Origin: Plebeiibacterium marinum
Lineage (GTDB): Bacteria > Bacteroidota > Bacteroidia > Bacteroidales > Marinilabiliaceae
Assembly (NCBI RefSeq): GCF_026013615.1
Contig: NZ_JAPDPI010000042.1
Location: 1 to 48,004 of the forward strand
Direction: 5' to 3'
DNA: 48,004 bases
Below the pieces are notes generated by a model. That model did no database searches. It was not told the origin of the DNA and worked only from the letters and a program-made list of their open reading frames with translations. The translations under genes and the position numbers were made by a program. Below are positions 17,044-25,071 of this stretch, one piece after another (within the stretch, counting starts at the first letter, position 1; every line of letters begins with the position of its first letter).

Positions 17044-17199
17044 ATATCGGATAAAGACCGTTTGGATGAGTCTTTTTTGTTAGCCTTGCCGGCAATCTAT
17101 GAAGACGCCTGGATAAAACATGTACGTTTATCTTCTGCTGCAATTATAAAAATTGACGGAAAAAACAGTGTAGGAGTGATTTACTACCCTGATGTTTAA
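17044..17199 (+). pseudogene. In-frame C-terminal remnant after the TAG stop
   Basis: After the TAG, the same frame stays open for 51 codons to TAA at 17197-17199. It encodes DESFLLALPAIYEDAWIKHV, then a strand-like SAAIIKIDGKNSVGVIYYPD. From memory, family members end in this way (about 980-990 aa, with an RHVRF-like motif followed by KIDG...GVI). The remnant stop overlaps the stop codon of the convergent kinase-like gene by two bases, as expected if this were the original gene end. It could be a recent nonsense mutation, a sequencing error, or stop-codon readthrough. Confidence 0.75.
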
Positions 17200-18935
17200 C
17201 TTAAATGGTGTTTGATTTTCCCTATCAGGTCTTCCGGTTGAAATGGTTTACTGATATAATCATCCATGCCGGATGCCATGCACCTTTCTTTATCTTCAGG
17301 GAAAGCGTTTGCTGTTACTGCAATGATTGGCGTGTGGGTATTGGTGCTTTTTTCTATTTCCCTGATTTTTTGAGTGGCTTTAAAGCCATCCATAATAGGC
17401 ATCTGAACATCCATCAGTATTAAATCATATTTGGCCTTGCCAAATTTATCCAGCGCCTCTTTCCCGTTGTAGGCAACTTCAATCTTATTAACCTCATTTT
17501 TTATGTACAGGATAATAATTTGCTGGTTGCTAAAATTATCTTCAACCAATAATATATTGGCATTTTTAATATCAACAGATGGTTTATAAAAGGATTCGCT
17601 ATTAGTAATCTTATCGTTTAGTTTTTGTAGTGATATACTTTGAGTGTTTTCCTTGAATGTAATTCCAAATTCAAAGGTAGTCTCTTCTATATTAGGTTGT
17701 ATATGAAGAATGTGGCCATCTTGCTCGATAAGTTTTTGGGTTAATCCCAGATCGAGATACTGAATGTGCTTTGAAGTATTGAGCCTAAGGATGTCATCGC
17801 TATATAAAGAGTCTTCAGACTTATATTCTTTAGGGAAAGGAATGTTCCCAATGCTGATTATCTTAAAGTTCAGTTCGATAATTCCTGGCATATTGTTAAT
17901 TCGGGAAACTTCAATATTAATAAGCTTTTGTTCAGCAACGTTATATTTTGCAATGCTATTGAGGATATTCAGAAATATTTGTTTTGTTTTAATAGCGTTC
18001 CCCAACATAGTTGAAGGAATGTCGGCCGAGAAAGAAAGGCTGAACTTTTGTTTGGTGTTATTTTCCGAAAACAAACGAATGGTATTGTTTAAAGTGGAAT
18101 AAAGATTAAAGCTAATTTCCTCTTCTGTAGCCGGTGTTAACCCTGATTTGGAGGATGAAACCATGTTGGTTACCACATTTACAAGGTTGTTTGCTGAAGC
18201 GTGTATGGTGTTGATGTAATCTCTCTGGTCATCAGTTAAGTTTGTTTTTCCAAGAATGTCCAGGATACCGGTTATATTACTTAATGGGGTTCTGATTTGC
18301 CTTGAAAGGTCAGATATTTGCTCCTCTTTAGAGTTTTTGCTGTTTTGGGAATTGATCATTGCCCTTTCCTTGGTAAGCATAACTTCTGCAAATATAAACT
18401 TAAGTGTATATGCTATGATAAAGGAGAAAATGAAATATATAGAGAACAGAATTTCCATGTTTAAGGTGTATTGGGTAGCTTGAGGAACTATTTTGCTAAG
18501 CAATACAAAATCAATAATCACAAAAAGGAACATATATAATGAATACATGGCTCCCTGGTGTCTGCCAAACAGGTTAATTGCAACAAACGGGAAGATGCCA
18601 AGCCAGATAATATTAATGTTTGTTGGCCCTCCAAAAATTACAAAAAAAGAAAAAGTAATTATAATAAATGAAAAAAGAATTTCTTTATAATAGGTGGAGT
18701 TTGACCGGCGTCCGGTGTATAAATAGTTAAATGCAAAAAGTATACTGAAAAACAACAGCGGGCCTGCAAAAAACAGGTTCTCCTCAAGCAAAGAAATAAT
18801 ACCTTCGATAAAAACAATTACAAAAAGAAAGAAGTTAAGAACATTTGAAAAAAGTTGTACGGTTTTTGTTTCTACTTCAACCTTTTCGTCATGATCAAAA
18901 GAAAAGAGCAATATAAATTTATTAATAAACTTCAT
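17196..18935 (-). CDS. Degenerate histidine-kinase-like membrane protein with intact receiver
   Basis: The 579-residue protein has about six N-terminal membrane segments (residues about 30-185), a short coil, a dimerisation-like helix pair, a kinase-like domain and a C-terminal receiver. The H-box, usually SHEIRTPL, reads SRQIRTPL with Arg212 at the phospho-accepting His and Gln in place of the Glu. The ATP-binding part keeps an N-box-like NILNSIAKY, but no DxGxG or GxGLGL glycine motif can be found (the region reads YLDLGLTQKL). The receiver (about 455-579) is complete: VEDN, LILMDVQMPIMDG, AVTANA and SKPF. It should therefore not autophosphorylate but could be a phospho-sink or scaffold served by another kinase. 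It is convergent with the PEP-binding gene, stops overlapping. Confidence 0.85.
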   Translation of the reverse strand: MKFINKFILLFSFDHDEKVEVETKTVQLFSNVLNFFLFVIVFIEGIISLLEENLFFAGPLLFFSILFAFNYLYTGRRSNSTYYKEILFSFIIITFSFFVIFGGPTNINIIWLGIFPFVAINLFGRHQGAMYSLYMFLFVIIDFVLLSKIVPQATQYTLNMEILFSIYFIFSFIIAYTLKFIFAEVMLTKERAMINSQNSKNSKEEQISDLSRQIRTPLSNITGILDILGKTNLTDDQRDYINTIHASANNLVNVVTNMVSSSKSGLTPATEEEISFNLYSTLNNTIRLFSENNTKQKFSLSFSADIPSTMLGNAIKTKQIFLNILNSIAKYNVAEQKLINIEVSRINNMPGIIELNFKIISIGNIPFPKEYKSEDSLYSDDILRLNTSKHIQYLDLGLTQKLIEQDGHILHIQPNIEETTFEFGITFKENTQSISLQKLNDKITNSESFYKPSVDIKNANILLVEDNFSNQQIIILYIKNEVNKIEVAYNGKEALDKFGKAKYDLILMDVQMPIMDGFKATQKIREIEKSTNTHTPIIAVTANAFPEDKERCMASGMDDYISKPFQPEDLIGKIKHHLS

Positions 18936-19365
18936 ATGGTTTTAACTCAAAATGTTTAATGGTACTCAAACACAAATTATTCATACACAAACATCCTGAA
19001 ACAGTTATTGGTGTGGATGTTCAGATATAAAAATGATTATACCAAATCAGGCTATCGTTATTAGTTGCGTTCAAATAGTGCAAAAATGCAAAAACTTTTA
19101 CGTGTTCAAACTAAATAGGTTTGAATTTTTAATGCAATTTAAAGTAAATATGCGAATATAAATTGAATAACTATGAATTTAAATGTTTTAGAATTTATGA
19201 CGATTTATAAGTGTTTGAATGCTAAGGTGTATTTGCTGATGGAATAGTGAAGTTGAAATTGTTTTTGTAAATTTTTCCTTTAAAATATAACCCAATCTAA
19301 TTATTTTCGTTTTAGTATATCTTAATAAAAGAAAATTGTTGTTTTTGAATTAAAAATAAAAAGAA
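18936..19365. other. AT-rich intergenic region, no gene seen
   Basis: This divergent gap between the kinase-like gene and the secreted unknown protein holds no supported ORF, no strong hairpin and no exact TAnnTTTG element correctly placed for either gene. Confidence 0.45.
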
Positions 19366-20211
19366 ATGAAGAAATTAATTGTTAGTCTAATAGTTGTGGC
19401 AATGGCAGTAGGTGTTGTTGCTCAAAAAAATATGGCAACAGAAGCTGATTATAAAAAGTTCTTTAATACCAAAACTTATGTTGTAATGGATGACAACCCC
19501 ATGTCTGATTTTAACTTTATGATAAAAAAGGTTATGCCTCGGGTTTGGGATGTTACTGAATATGAAATTATTTCCCATTCAGAGTTTGATGAGAAAAGAA
19601 GAGATCCGTCATATTCATTTATTGTTACTTCTACAGTCACTTTTGATAAGGATAAAACAAAAGCCAGGTATACCTTTATTAGTTTATTATTAGGAAAGGA
19701 TGTGTATTCGATTACAGATATGCCGGATTTGTGTTCAATACCATTGTCTTATTTAAGGGTAGAAGATGATAGTTATGCCTATAAAATGGAGGGCTTTATC
19801 AAGTTTATGCAGGATCATGTAAAGTTGGTTTCTCAAAACCCAAACATTATAGGTGCTAATATGTTTAAGTATTATAACAAAAATGTAAAGAGCCTGAATA
19901 ATAAAAAGTTATTGCTGGTTAAAGAAGACCTTACTGCCGACATTAATACTTTAAGCAAGTTGCAAAAAGAATATCCTTATCATGTAGAGATTGTGGATCA
20001 GGAGATTATTACAAAAGCTATTGAAGATAAAGATCCTGATGTGGTTTATTTGCATAAGGTAGGACCTGAAGGAACTAAGTATAAAGCAAGATGTTATAAA
20101 ATTGTGATAGGGGCTGCCGATTCGCAGTTTTATTATTTCGACTGGCACATGGTAACTCCCAAAAACAGAGATGGCCTGTTGCTTAAAGATGTTAAGGCAA
20201 TGGCAAAATAG
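19366..20211 (+). CDS. Secreted protein of unknown function
   Basis: I do not recognise this 281-residue protein. Residues 1-19 form a signal peptide (MKKLIVSLIVVAMAVGVVAQ), so it is exported to the periplasm or beyond. The mature part is mixed alpha/beta with many charged residues, no repeat, no further membrane segment and only two cysteines. Features seen are RVWDVTEYEIISHSEFDE near the N-terminal third, and a C-terminal YKIVIGAADSQFYYFDWH segment. It stands alone, divergent from the kinase-like gene and followed by its own terminator, so it is probably monocistronic. Similar lone signal-peptide proteins of this size are common in Bacteroidota genomes, but no function should be assigned. 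Confidence 0.75.
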   Translation: MKKLIVSLIVVAMAVGVVAQKNMATEADYKKFFNTKTYVVMDDNPMSDFNFMIKKVMPRVWDVTEYEIISHSEFDEKRRDPSYSFIVTSTVTFDKDKTKARYTFISLLLGKDVYSITDMPDLCSIPLSYLRVEDDSYAYKMEGFIKFMQDHVKLVSQNPNIIGANMFKYYNKNVKSLNNKKLLLVKEDLTADINTLSKLQKEYPYHVEIVDQEIITKAIEDKDPDVVYLHKVGPEGTKYKARCYKIVIGAADSQFYYFDWHMVTPKNRDGLLLKDVKAMAK

Positions 20212-20232
20212 GATATTTACATTCTTTAATAT

Positions 20233-20267
20233 AAAACCTTACTAGTTTTTCTGGTAAGGTTTTTTTA
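20233..20267 (+). terminator. Intrinsic terminator after the secreted unknown protein
   Basis: The stem AAAACCTTACTAG (20233-20245) pairs with CTGGTAAGGTTTT (20251-20263, one T-G pair) around a five-T loop and runs on into T residues. It separates this gene from ettA. Confidence 0.92.
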
Positions 20268-20284
20268 TGCCTGTTTTTTAATGT

Positions 20285-20292
20285 TATTTTTG
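20285..20292 (+). promoter_or_regulatory. -7 element of ettA
   Basis: TATTTTTG matches TAnnTTTG and sits 24 bp before the ATG at 20317. The usual -33 position falls in the T-run of the preceding terminator and has no TTTG. Confidence 0.6.
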
Positions 20293-20316
20293 CAGCAAAT
20301 TTAATACTCTTAAATA

Positions 20317-22002
20317 ATGTCTGACGATAAGAAAATTATATTCTCAATGGTTGGAGTGAGCAAAGTGGTTCCTCCCCAAAAAAAGATTTTAAATAATATT
20401 TATTTGTCTTTTTTCTATGGTGCTAAAATTGGTATTATTGGATTAAATGGTTCAGGTAAATCAACCTTAATGAAAATAATTGCCGGAGTAGATAAGAACT
20501 TTCAGGGTGAAGTGGTTTCTTCTCAGGACTATTCGGTTGGTTATTTGGAGCAGGAACCGGTTTTGGATGATAATAAAACAGTAAAACAAGTTGTGGAAGA
20601 GGGAGTGCAGGAGGTTGTTGATGTTTTAAATGCATATAATAAGGTGAATGAAAAGTTTGCCGATCCTGAAGTATTGGAAGATCCGGATAAAATGCAGGCC
20701 TTGATGGACGAGCAGGCCAAATTACAAGAGAAAATTGATCAGTATGATGCATGGAATCTGGATACAAAACTTAATATTGCGATGGATGCTTTGCGTTGTC
20801 CGGATGAGGATAAGCAAATAAAATTCTTATCCGGTGGAGAACGCAGGAGGGTGGCTTTGTGTAGGTTGTTGCTTCAGGAGCCGGATGTGTTGCTTTTAGA
20901 TGAGCCTACTAACCACCTGGATGCGGAATCTGTGCAGTGGTTAGAGATGCACTTGCAGCAATATAAAGGTACGGTTATTTCAATTACACACGATAGGTAT
21001 TTTCTGGATAATGTAGCAGGCTGGATTTTGGAATTGGATAGAGGAGAGGGCATTCCATGGAAAGGTAATTATTCATCGTGGCTTGAGCAAAAAACCAAGA
21101 GAATGGAGCAGGAAGAGAAGTCTGCTTCAAAAAGGAGAAAAACGCTGGAAAGGGAATTGGAGTGGGTTAGGATGGCTCCTAAAGCACGGCATGCAAAATC
21201 AAAAGCCCGCTTATCAGCCTATGATAAATTGATGGATGAAGATGTTAAAGAGAAAGAAGAAAAACTGGAAATCTTTATTCCTAATGGTCCCCGTTTGGGA
21301 GATAAGGTAATTGAAGCGCATGGCGTAGCAAAAGGATTTGAGGATAAGTTACTTTTTGAAGATTTGGAGTTTCTTTTACCTAAAAACGGTATTGTAGGTG
21401 TTATTGGCCCCAATGGCGCAGGTAAAACTACATTGTTTAGAATGATTATGGGACTTGAAGCTGTAGATAAAGGTACTTTCGAGGTTGGCGAAACAGTTAA
21501 AGTAGGGTATGTTGATCAAACCCATGAGGCTATAGATCCCGACAAGTCTATTTTTGAAGTGGTTGCAAATGGACAGGATACTTTGAAAATTGGCGGGAGA
21601 GACTTGAATTCAAGAGCATATCTTGCAAGGTTTAATTTTACGGGTGGTGATCAGCAAAAAAAATGTGGGGTACTTTCCGGAGGAGAGCGTAATCGGTTAC
21701 ATCTGGCCTTAACCCTAAAAGAAGAGGCTAATGTGTTGCTGTTGGATGAGCCAACCAATGATATTGACGTAAATACACTACGGGCTCTGGAAGAAGGACT
21801 GGAGGATTTTGCAGGTTGCGCTGTTGTAATTTCTCACGACAGGTGGTTCCTTGATCGGATAGCAACGCATATCCTGGCATTTGAGGGTGAATCAAAGATC
21901 CATTATTTTGAAGGATCATTCTCGGAATATGAGGAGAGTAAAAAACGTAGAATGGGCGATATAACTCCTAAACGTATACGTTATAAAAAGTTGATGGATT
22001 AA
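20317..22002 (+). CDS. ettA: ABC-F translation factor EttA
   Basis: The 561-residue protein has two ABC ATPase domains and no membrane segment, the layout of ABC-F ribosome-binding factors. Domain 1 has Walker A GLNGSGKST (about residue 43) and signature LSGGERRRVALCRLL with LLLDEPTNHLD. Domain 2 has GPNGAGKTT and LSGGERNRLHLAL with LLLDEPTNDID. The linker is charged and contains the PKARHAKSKARLSAYDKL element typical of EttA, and an arm is inserted in domain 1. EttA binds the ribosomal E site and links early elongation to the ATP/ADP ratio. The gene has its own -7 element and terminator and is monocistronic. Length is close to the E. coli protein (555 aa). Confidence 0.95.
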   Translation: MSDDKKIIFSMVGVSKVVPPQKKILNNIYLSFFYGAKIGIIGLNGSGKSTLMKIIAGVDKNFQGEVVSSQDYSVGYLEQEPVLDDNKTVKQVVEEGVQEVVDVLNAYNKVNEKFADPEVLEDPDKMQALMDEQAKLQEKIDQYDAWNLDTKLNIAMDALRCPDEDKQIKFLSGGERRRVALCRLLLQEPDVLLLDEPTNHLDAESVQWLEMHLQQYKGTVISITHDRYFLDNVAGWILELDRGEGIPWKGNYSSWLEQKTKRMEQEEKSASKRRKTLERELEWVRMAPKARHAKSKARLSAYDKLMDEDVKEKEEKLEIFIPNGPRLGDKVIEAHGVAKGFEDKLLFEDLEFLLPKNGIVGVIGPNGAGKTTLFRMIMGLEAVDKGTFEVGETVKVGYVDQTHEAIDPDKSIFEVVANGQDTLKIGGRDLNSRAYLARFNFTGGDQQKKCGVLSGGERNRLHLALTLKEEANVLLLDEPTNDIDVNTLRALEEGLEDFAGCAVVISHDRWFLDRIATHILAFEGESKIHYFEGSFSEYEESKKRRMGDITPKRIRYKKLMD

Positions 22003-22024
22003 TCAATTTTGTGAATGAACTAAC

Positions 22025-22055
22025 AGGGTTGCCAGAAAATTTGGCAACCCTTTTT
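22025..22055 (+). terminator. Intrinsic terminator of ettA
   Basis: A perfect 10-bp stem AGGGTTGCCA/TGGCAACCCT (22025-22034 and 22042-22051) is followed by a T-run. The convergent cyclase gene ends at 22070. Confidence 0.93.
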
Positions 22056-22069
22056 GTATAACGAAGGTT

Positions 22070-23176
22070 TTAAAAAACATCAAAGTTTTCGTAAATGTTA
22101 ATCAATTCTATATCTGAAATTACATCCATAACATGAAATACATCTACTTCTTTCATACCTTTTAACTTTACCTTTCCCTGGTGTTCATATATAAAATCAT
22201 CTTTGGTTAGGTTGTATGTGTTGTTGCTCACAGCAATGTTCATGGGGGTACAACTTGTTTGTATTCTTGAGGCTGTATTAACATTTTCACCAAATACATC
22301 AAACAAATAGTTTTCAACCCCAATCAGGCTGCCAATTACATCACCACTGTTTATGCCAATTGTAATTTCCCATTTCACGGGATTAACAATGTTTCGTTCC
22401 AGAATAAACTGTCTGAACTCAATAGCGGCCTGTATCAGGTGTTTTGCATGGTTTTCGTTTTCGTCAGGAAGTCCGCAAACGGCAAGGTATGCATCACCAA
22501 TTGTTTTTATTCGTGTACAATTGTATTTGCAGATTATCCTATCAAATGCAGAAAAGATATCACTTAGTTCGTTAATTAATCTTTTGGGCGACATGGTGGT
22601 GGTTTTTTTTGTAAAACCTACCAGGTCGGTAAACATTACAGAGGCATTTTTGTACCGTTGGGGTTTTGAAGTACCGGTTTCTTTTATTTCATGCAGGATT
22701 TTTTTGGGTATTAAGCCTTCAAGTATTTTTTCTACTTTATGTCGTTCGTCTTCTAATTCAGCATGTTTTTGTTTTAATGCACTAATTGTGCTGGTCAGGG
22801 CTAAAGTTGATTTAACCCTGGCAATGAGTTCTACAGGAGAAATGGGTTTTTTAATATAATCAATTGCCCCGGCATCCAGGGCTGTTTTTACGTTTTCAGC
22901 ATCTGAAAAACCGGAGGAAATAATTACAGGGATGTCTTTTGTGGAAGGATGTTTTTTTATCAGGTTTAGTGCATCAATCCCCGTCATTTTGGGCATTTCC
23001 CAATCCATTATAATTAAATCAGGTAAAGCATTCCTTGCAATTTTACAGGCATCCCTGCCATTTGTGGCTTTAAGGTAAATAAAACTCTGACCCATTTCTT
23101 CGAGGTGGGATATGATAATATCCATTATAATGGACATATCATCAACAAGAAGAATTTTATACGGTTTTTCTAACAT
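22070..23176 (-). CDS. Receiver-linked class III adenylate cyclase, intact receiver
   Basis: The 368-residue soluble protein has an N-terminal receiver (Asp12, Asp13, phospho-acceptor Asp58, Lys109) and, after a coiled linker (about 125-160), a class III cyclase domain. All catalytic positions are visible: metal-binding Asp184 (FTDLVGFT) and Asp228, the adenine-specifying pair Lys224 (RIKTIGD) and Asp293 (LFDVFG), and transition-state residues Asn300 and Arg304 (VNTASR). It should make cyclic AMP from ATP under phosphorelay control. It lies 6 bp downstream of a paralog of the same layout, so both form one operon. The cognate histidine kinase is not adjacent. Confidence 0.93.
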   Translation of the reverse strand: MLEKPYKILLVDDMSIIMDIIISHLEEMGQSFIYLKATNGRDACKIARNALPDLIIMDWEMPKMTGIDALNLIKKHPSTKDIPVIISSGFSDAENVKTALDAGAIDYIKKPISPVELIARVKSTLALTSTISALKQKHAELEDERHKVEKILEGLIPKKILHEIKETGTSKPQRYKNASVMFTDLVGFTKKTTTMSPKRLINELSDIFSAFDRIICKYNCTRIKTIGDAYLAVCGLPDENENHAKHLIQAAIEFRQFILERNIVNPVKWEITIGINSGDVIGSLIGVENYLFDVFGENVNTASRIQTSCTPMNIAVSNNTYNLTKDDFIYEHQGKVKLKGMKEVDVFHVMDVISDIELINIYENFDVF

Positions 23177-23182
23177 GGGAAT

Positions 23183-24310
23183 TTAGTTTGTCGACAGTTT
23201 TTCAATGAGTTTCCCTAGTTTTAGGTTATGTTTTTTTTTGTCATTTAATAGGATGGGATTGATTGAGGATTTTAAGTAATACATCCTTTTTTTACCAATT
23301 CCTTTCACTTCCGCAGGTAACCTTTCTATGTATCTAAACGAATTTCTTGTGATAAGATATGTTGTCTGAGATATGTTTACCTGATTAGGTTCGCATGTAT
23401 TCTCCATCCTGGAAGCCTCGTTGACCGTATCTCCAAATACATCAAATAAGTAGTTGGATTTTCCAAGGACGCTGCCAATAACTTCACCAGAATTAATTCC
23501 AACTTTGATATCCCATTTTACCTTATTGATTAAGTTTCTCTGTTTAAGGAATTCTCTCATGTCAATGGCTGCTTGTATTAAATTTTTGGCATGGTCTTTA
23601 TTTGGCGTTGGTATTCCCGAAACTGCCAGATAGCCATCTCCCATGGTTTTAATTCTGGTGCATTGATTTTTTTTCATGATTTTATCAAATTCCTCAAATA
23701 TCTCCGAGAGCTCATCAATAACTACCTTAGGAGATAGGGTGCGTGATTTTTTTGTAAAATCAACCAGGTCGGCAAACAATACTGAGGCGTCCCGGTATTT
23801 TTTAGGCTTGGATTCTCCGTACCGGGTAATTTCATTAATAATTTCAGAAGGCATGAGGCCTTTGATCATTTCCTCAATTTTTTCTTGAGATTCGTTTATA
23901 ACCCTGTTTTGCCTGTTTAATTTTGCGATGGTGCTCGACAGGGTTAACGCTGTTCTGACCCTTGCGAAAAGTTCTATAGATTTAAAGGGTTTTTTTATGA
24001 AATCGAGGGCTCCGTTTAGTAAAAACTCTTCAATATCACTGGCAGAACATTCTTGTATACTAACAAGAATTGGGGTGTCAGCGTTTTTTGTTGAGTTTTT
24101 TATTTCAGAAATTTTCTGATTTAACATTTCAGAAGTTTCGCTACAGTCAATAATGCAAAGGTCGAACTTGCTTTTGTTGATTGCATGGTGAGCATCTTCG
24201 CACCCCATATTAAATATCAACCAATCATCACCAAACTCAAGTAACCTGCTTTTGATAATCTGCAGGTTTATCTTGTCGTTCCCAATTGCTAAAATCTTCA
24301 CTGTATCCAT
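23183..24310 (-). CDS. Receiver-linked class III adenylate cyclase, degenerate receiver
   Basis: This 375-residue paralog precedes the previous gene in the operon. The receiver-like domain keeps Asp55 and Lys106, but the acidic pair that holds Mg reads Gly10-Asn11, so normal phosphorylation is doubtful. The cyclase domain is complete: Asp181 (FADLVDFT), Lys221 and Asp225 (KTMGDGY), Asp290 (YLFDVFG), Asn297 and Arg301 (VNEASR). I infer an active adenylate cyclase with altered input, or one that heterodimerises with its neighbour, since class III catalytic sites form at a dimer interface. A 13-T run (24407-24419) lies in the upstream region; no exact TAnnTTTG was found there. Confidence 0.9.
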   Translation of the reverse strand: MDTVKILAIGNDKINLQIIKSRLLEFGDDWLIFNMGCEDAHHAINKSKFDLCIIDCSETSEMLNQKISEIKNSTKNADTPILVSIQECSASDIEEFLLNGALDFIKKPFKSIELFARVRTALTLSSTIAKLNRQNRVINESQEKIEEMIKGLMPSEIINEITRYGESKPKKYRDASVLFADLVDFTKKSRTLSPKVVIDELSEIFEEFDKIMKKNQCTRIKTMGDGYLAVSGIPTPNKDHAKNLIQAAIDMREFLKQRNLINKVKWDIKVGINSGEVIGSVLGKSNYLFDVFGDTVNEASRMENTCEPNQVNISQTTYLITRNSFRYIERLPAEVKGIGKKRMYYLKSSINPILLNDKKKHNLKLGKLIEKLSTN

Positions 24311-24522
24311 TCTTTCACTTCTTGGCTTAAAAATTATCCTATCAAATTGTATTATTCTATAATACTGTAAAGTTTTAGTACGGTTTATGAATAGTGACGA
24401 AACCGATTTTTTTTTTTTTGAATGTTTGGTTTCCTTAGACTAATGGATTTTACCCTGCTTATGGATAATATTATGAAGTTTTTATTGTGTTGGGCACTAA
24501 AAAAATATATAGTTTTAAGCCT

Positions 24523-25005
24523 ATGATAGTTATAAATAAAAGTGTAATTGAGCAACTCATATCAGATGCCAGGCAGGCAGACCGGAAAAGAAAGAATCTA
24601 AACTTTCATAAGTATAAAGAGGATCCCCTTCAAAGGATGTTGAACGCCTTTGAACCAGGCACCTATGTTCATCCTCATACACATGAAAACCCTGATAAAA
24701 GAGAAGTGTTTTTAGTTTTGACAGGTAAGCTTCTGGTAATTTTCTTTAACGAAAAAGGAGATGTTGTGGAGCATGTTGTTTTAGACAGGGATAAAGGGTT
24801 TTTTGCAGTTGAGATCAATCCCGGTGAATGTCATACAGTAACAGGACTGGAAACAGGTACTGTAGCTTATGAAATTAAAGATGGCCCTTACGATGTTTCA
24901 GATGATAAAAATTTTGCCGATTGGGCACCGGAAGAAGGTAGTGCAGAAGCAGATAATCAACTTAAACAATGGATTAATAAGCTTGGTTTTTCTTTGAATT
25001 GCTAA
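24523..25005 (+). CDS. WbuC-like cupin-fold metalloprotein
   Basis: The 160-residue protein begins at the ATG at 24523; an upstream TTG at 24487 would add 12 residues unlike the family. It is a small cupin: HPHTHENPDKREVFLVLTGKL (split as HPHTHENP and REVFLVL, about residues 50-68) carries the first metal-binding motif, and NPGECHTV the second histidine. This pattern fits the WbuC family, which is often near polysaccharide or O-antigen genes, though none is seen here. The biochemical activity is unknown; metal binding is an inference. It is transcribed towards hisS, but hisS has its own promoter. Confidence 0.8.
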   Translation: MIVINKSVIEQLISDARQADRKRKNLNFHKYKEDPLQRMLNAFEPGTYVHPHTHENPDKREVFLVLTGKLLVIFFNEKGDVVEHVVLDRDKGFFAVEINPGECHTVTGLETGTVAYEIKDGPYDVSDDKNFADWAPEEGSAEADNQLKQWINKLGFSLNC

Positions 25006-25033
25006 ATGCCATGCATGTTTCAAATAAAATAAA

Positions 25034-25041
25034 TAACTTTG
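25034..25041 (+). promoter_or_regulatory. -7 element of hisS
   Basis: TAACTTTG matches TAnnTTTG exactly, 38 bp before the preferred hisS start at 25072. No clear -33 TTTG is present. Confidence 0.55.
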
Positions 25042-25071
25042 CGCTTCGTTAAAATTTAAATGTTTAATATA

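Noticed and set aside
24407-24419. Run of 13 T as a terminator or phase-variable switch
   Set aside because: There is no GC-rich stem before it on either strand, and it is not in a coding region; only the homopolymer is seen.
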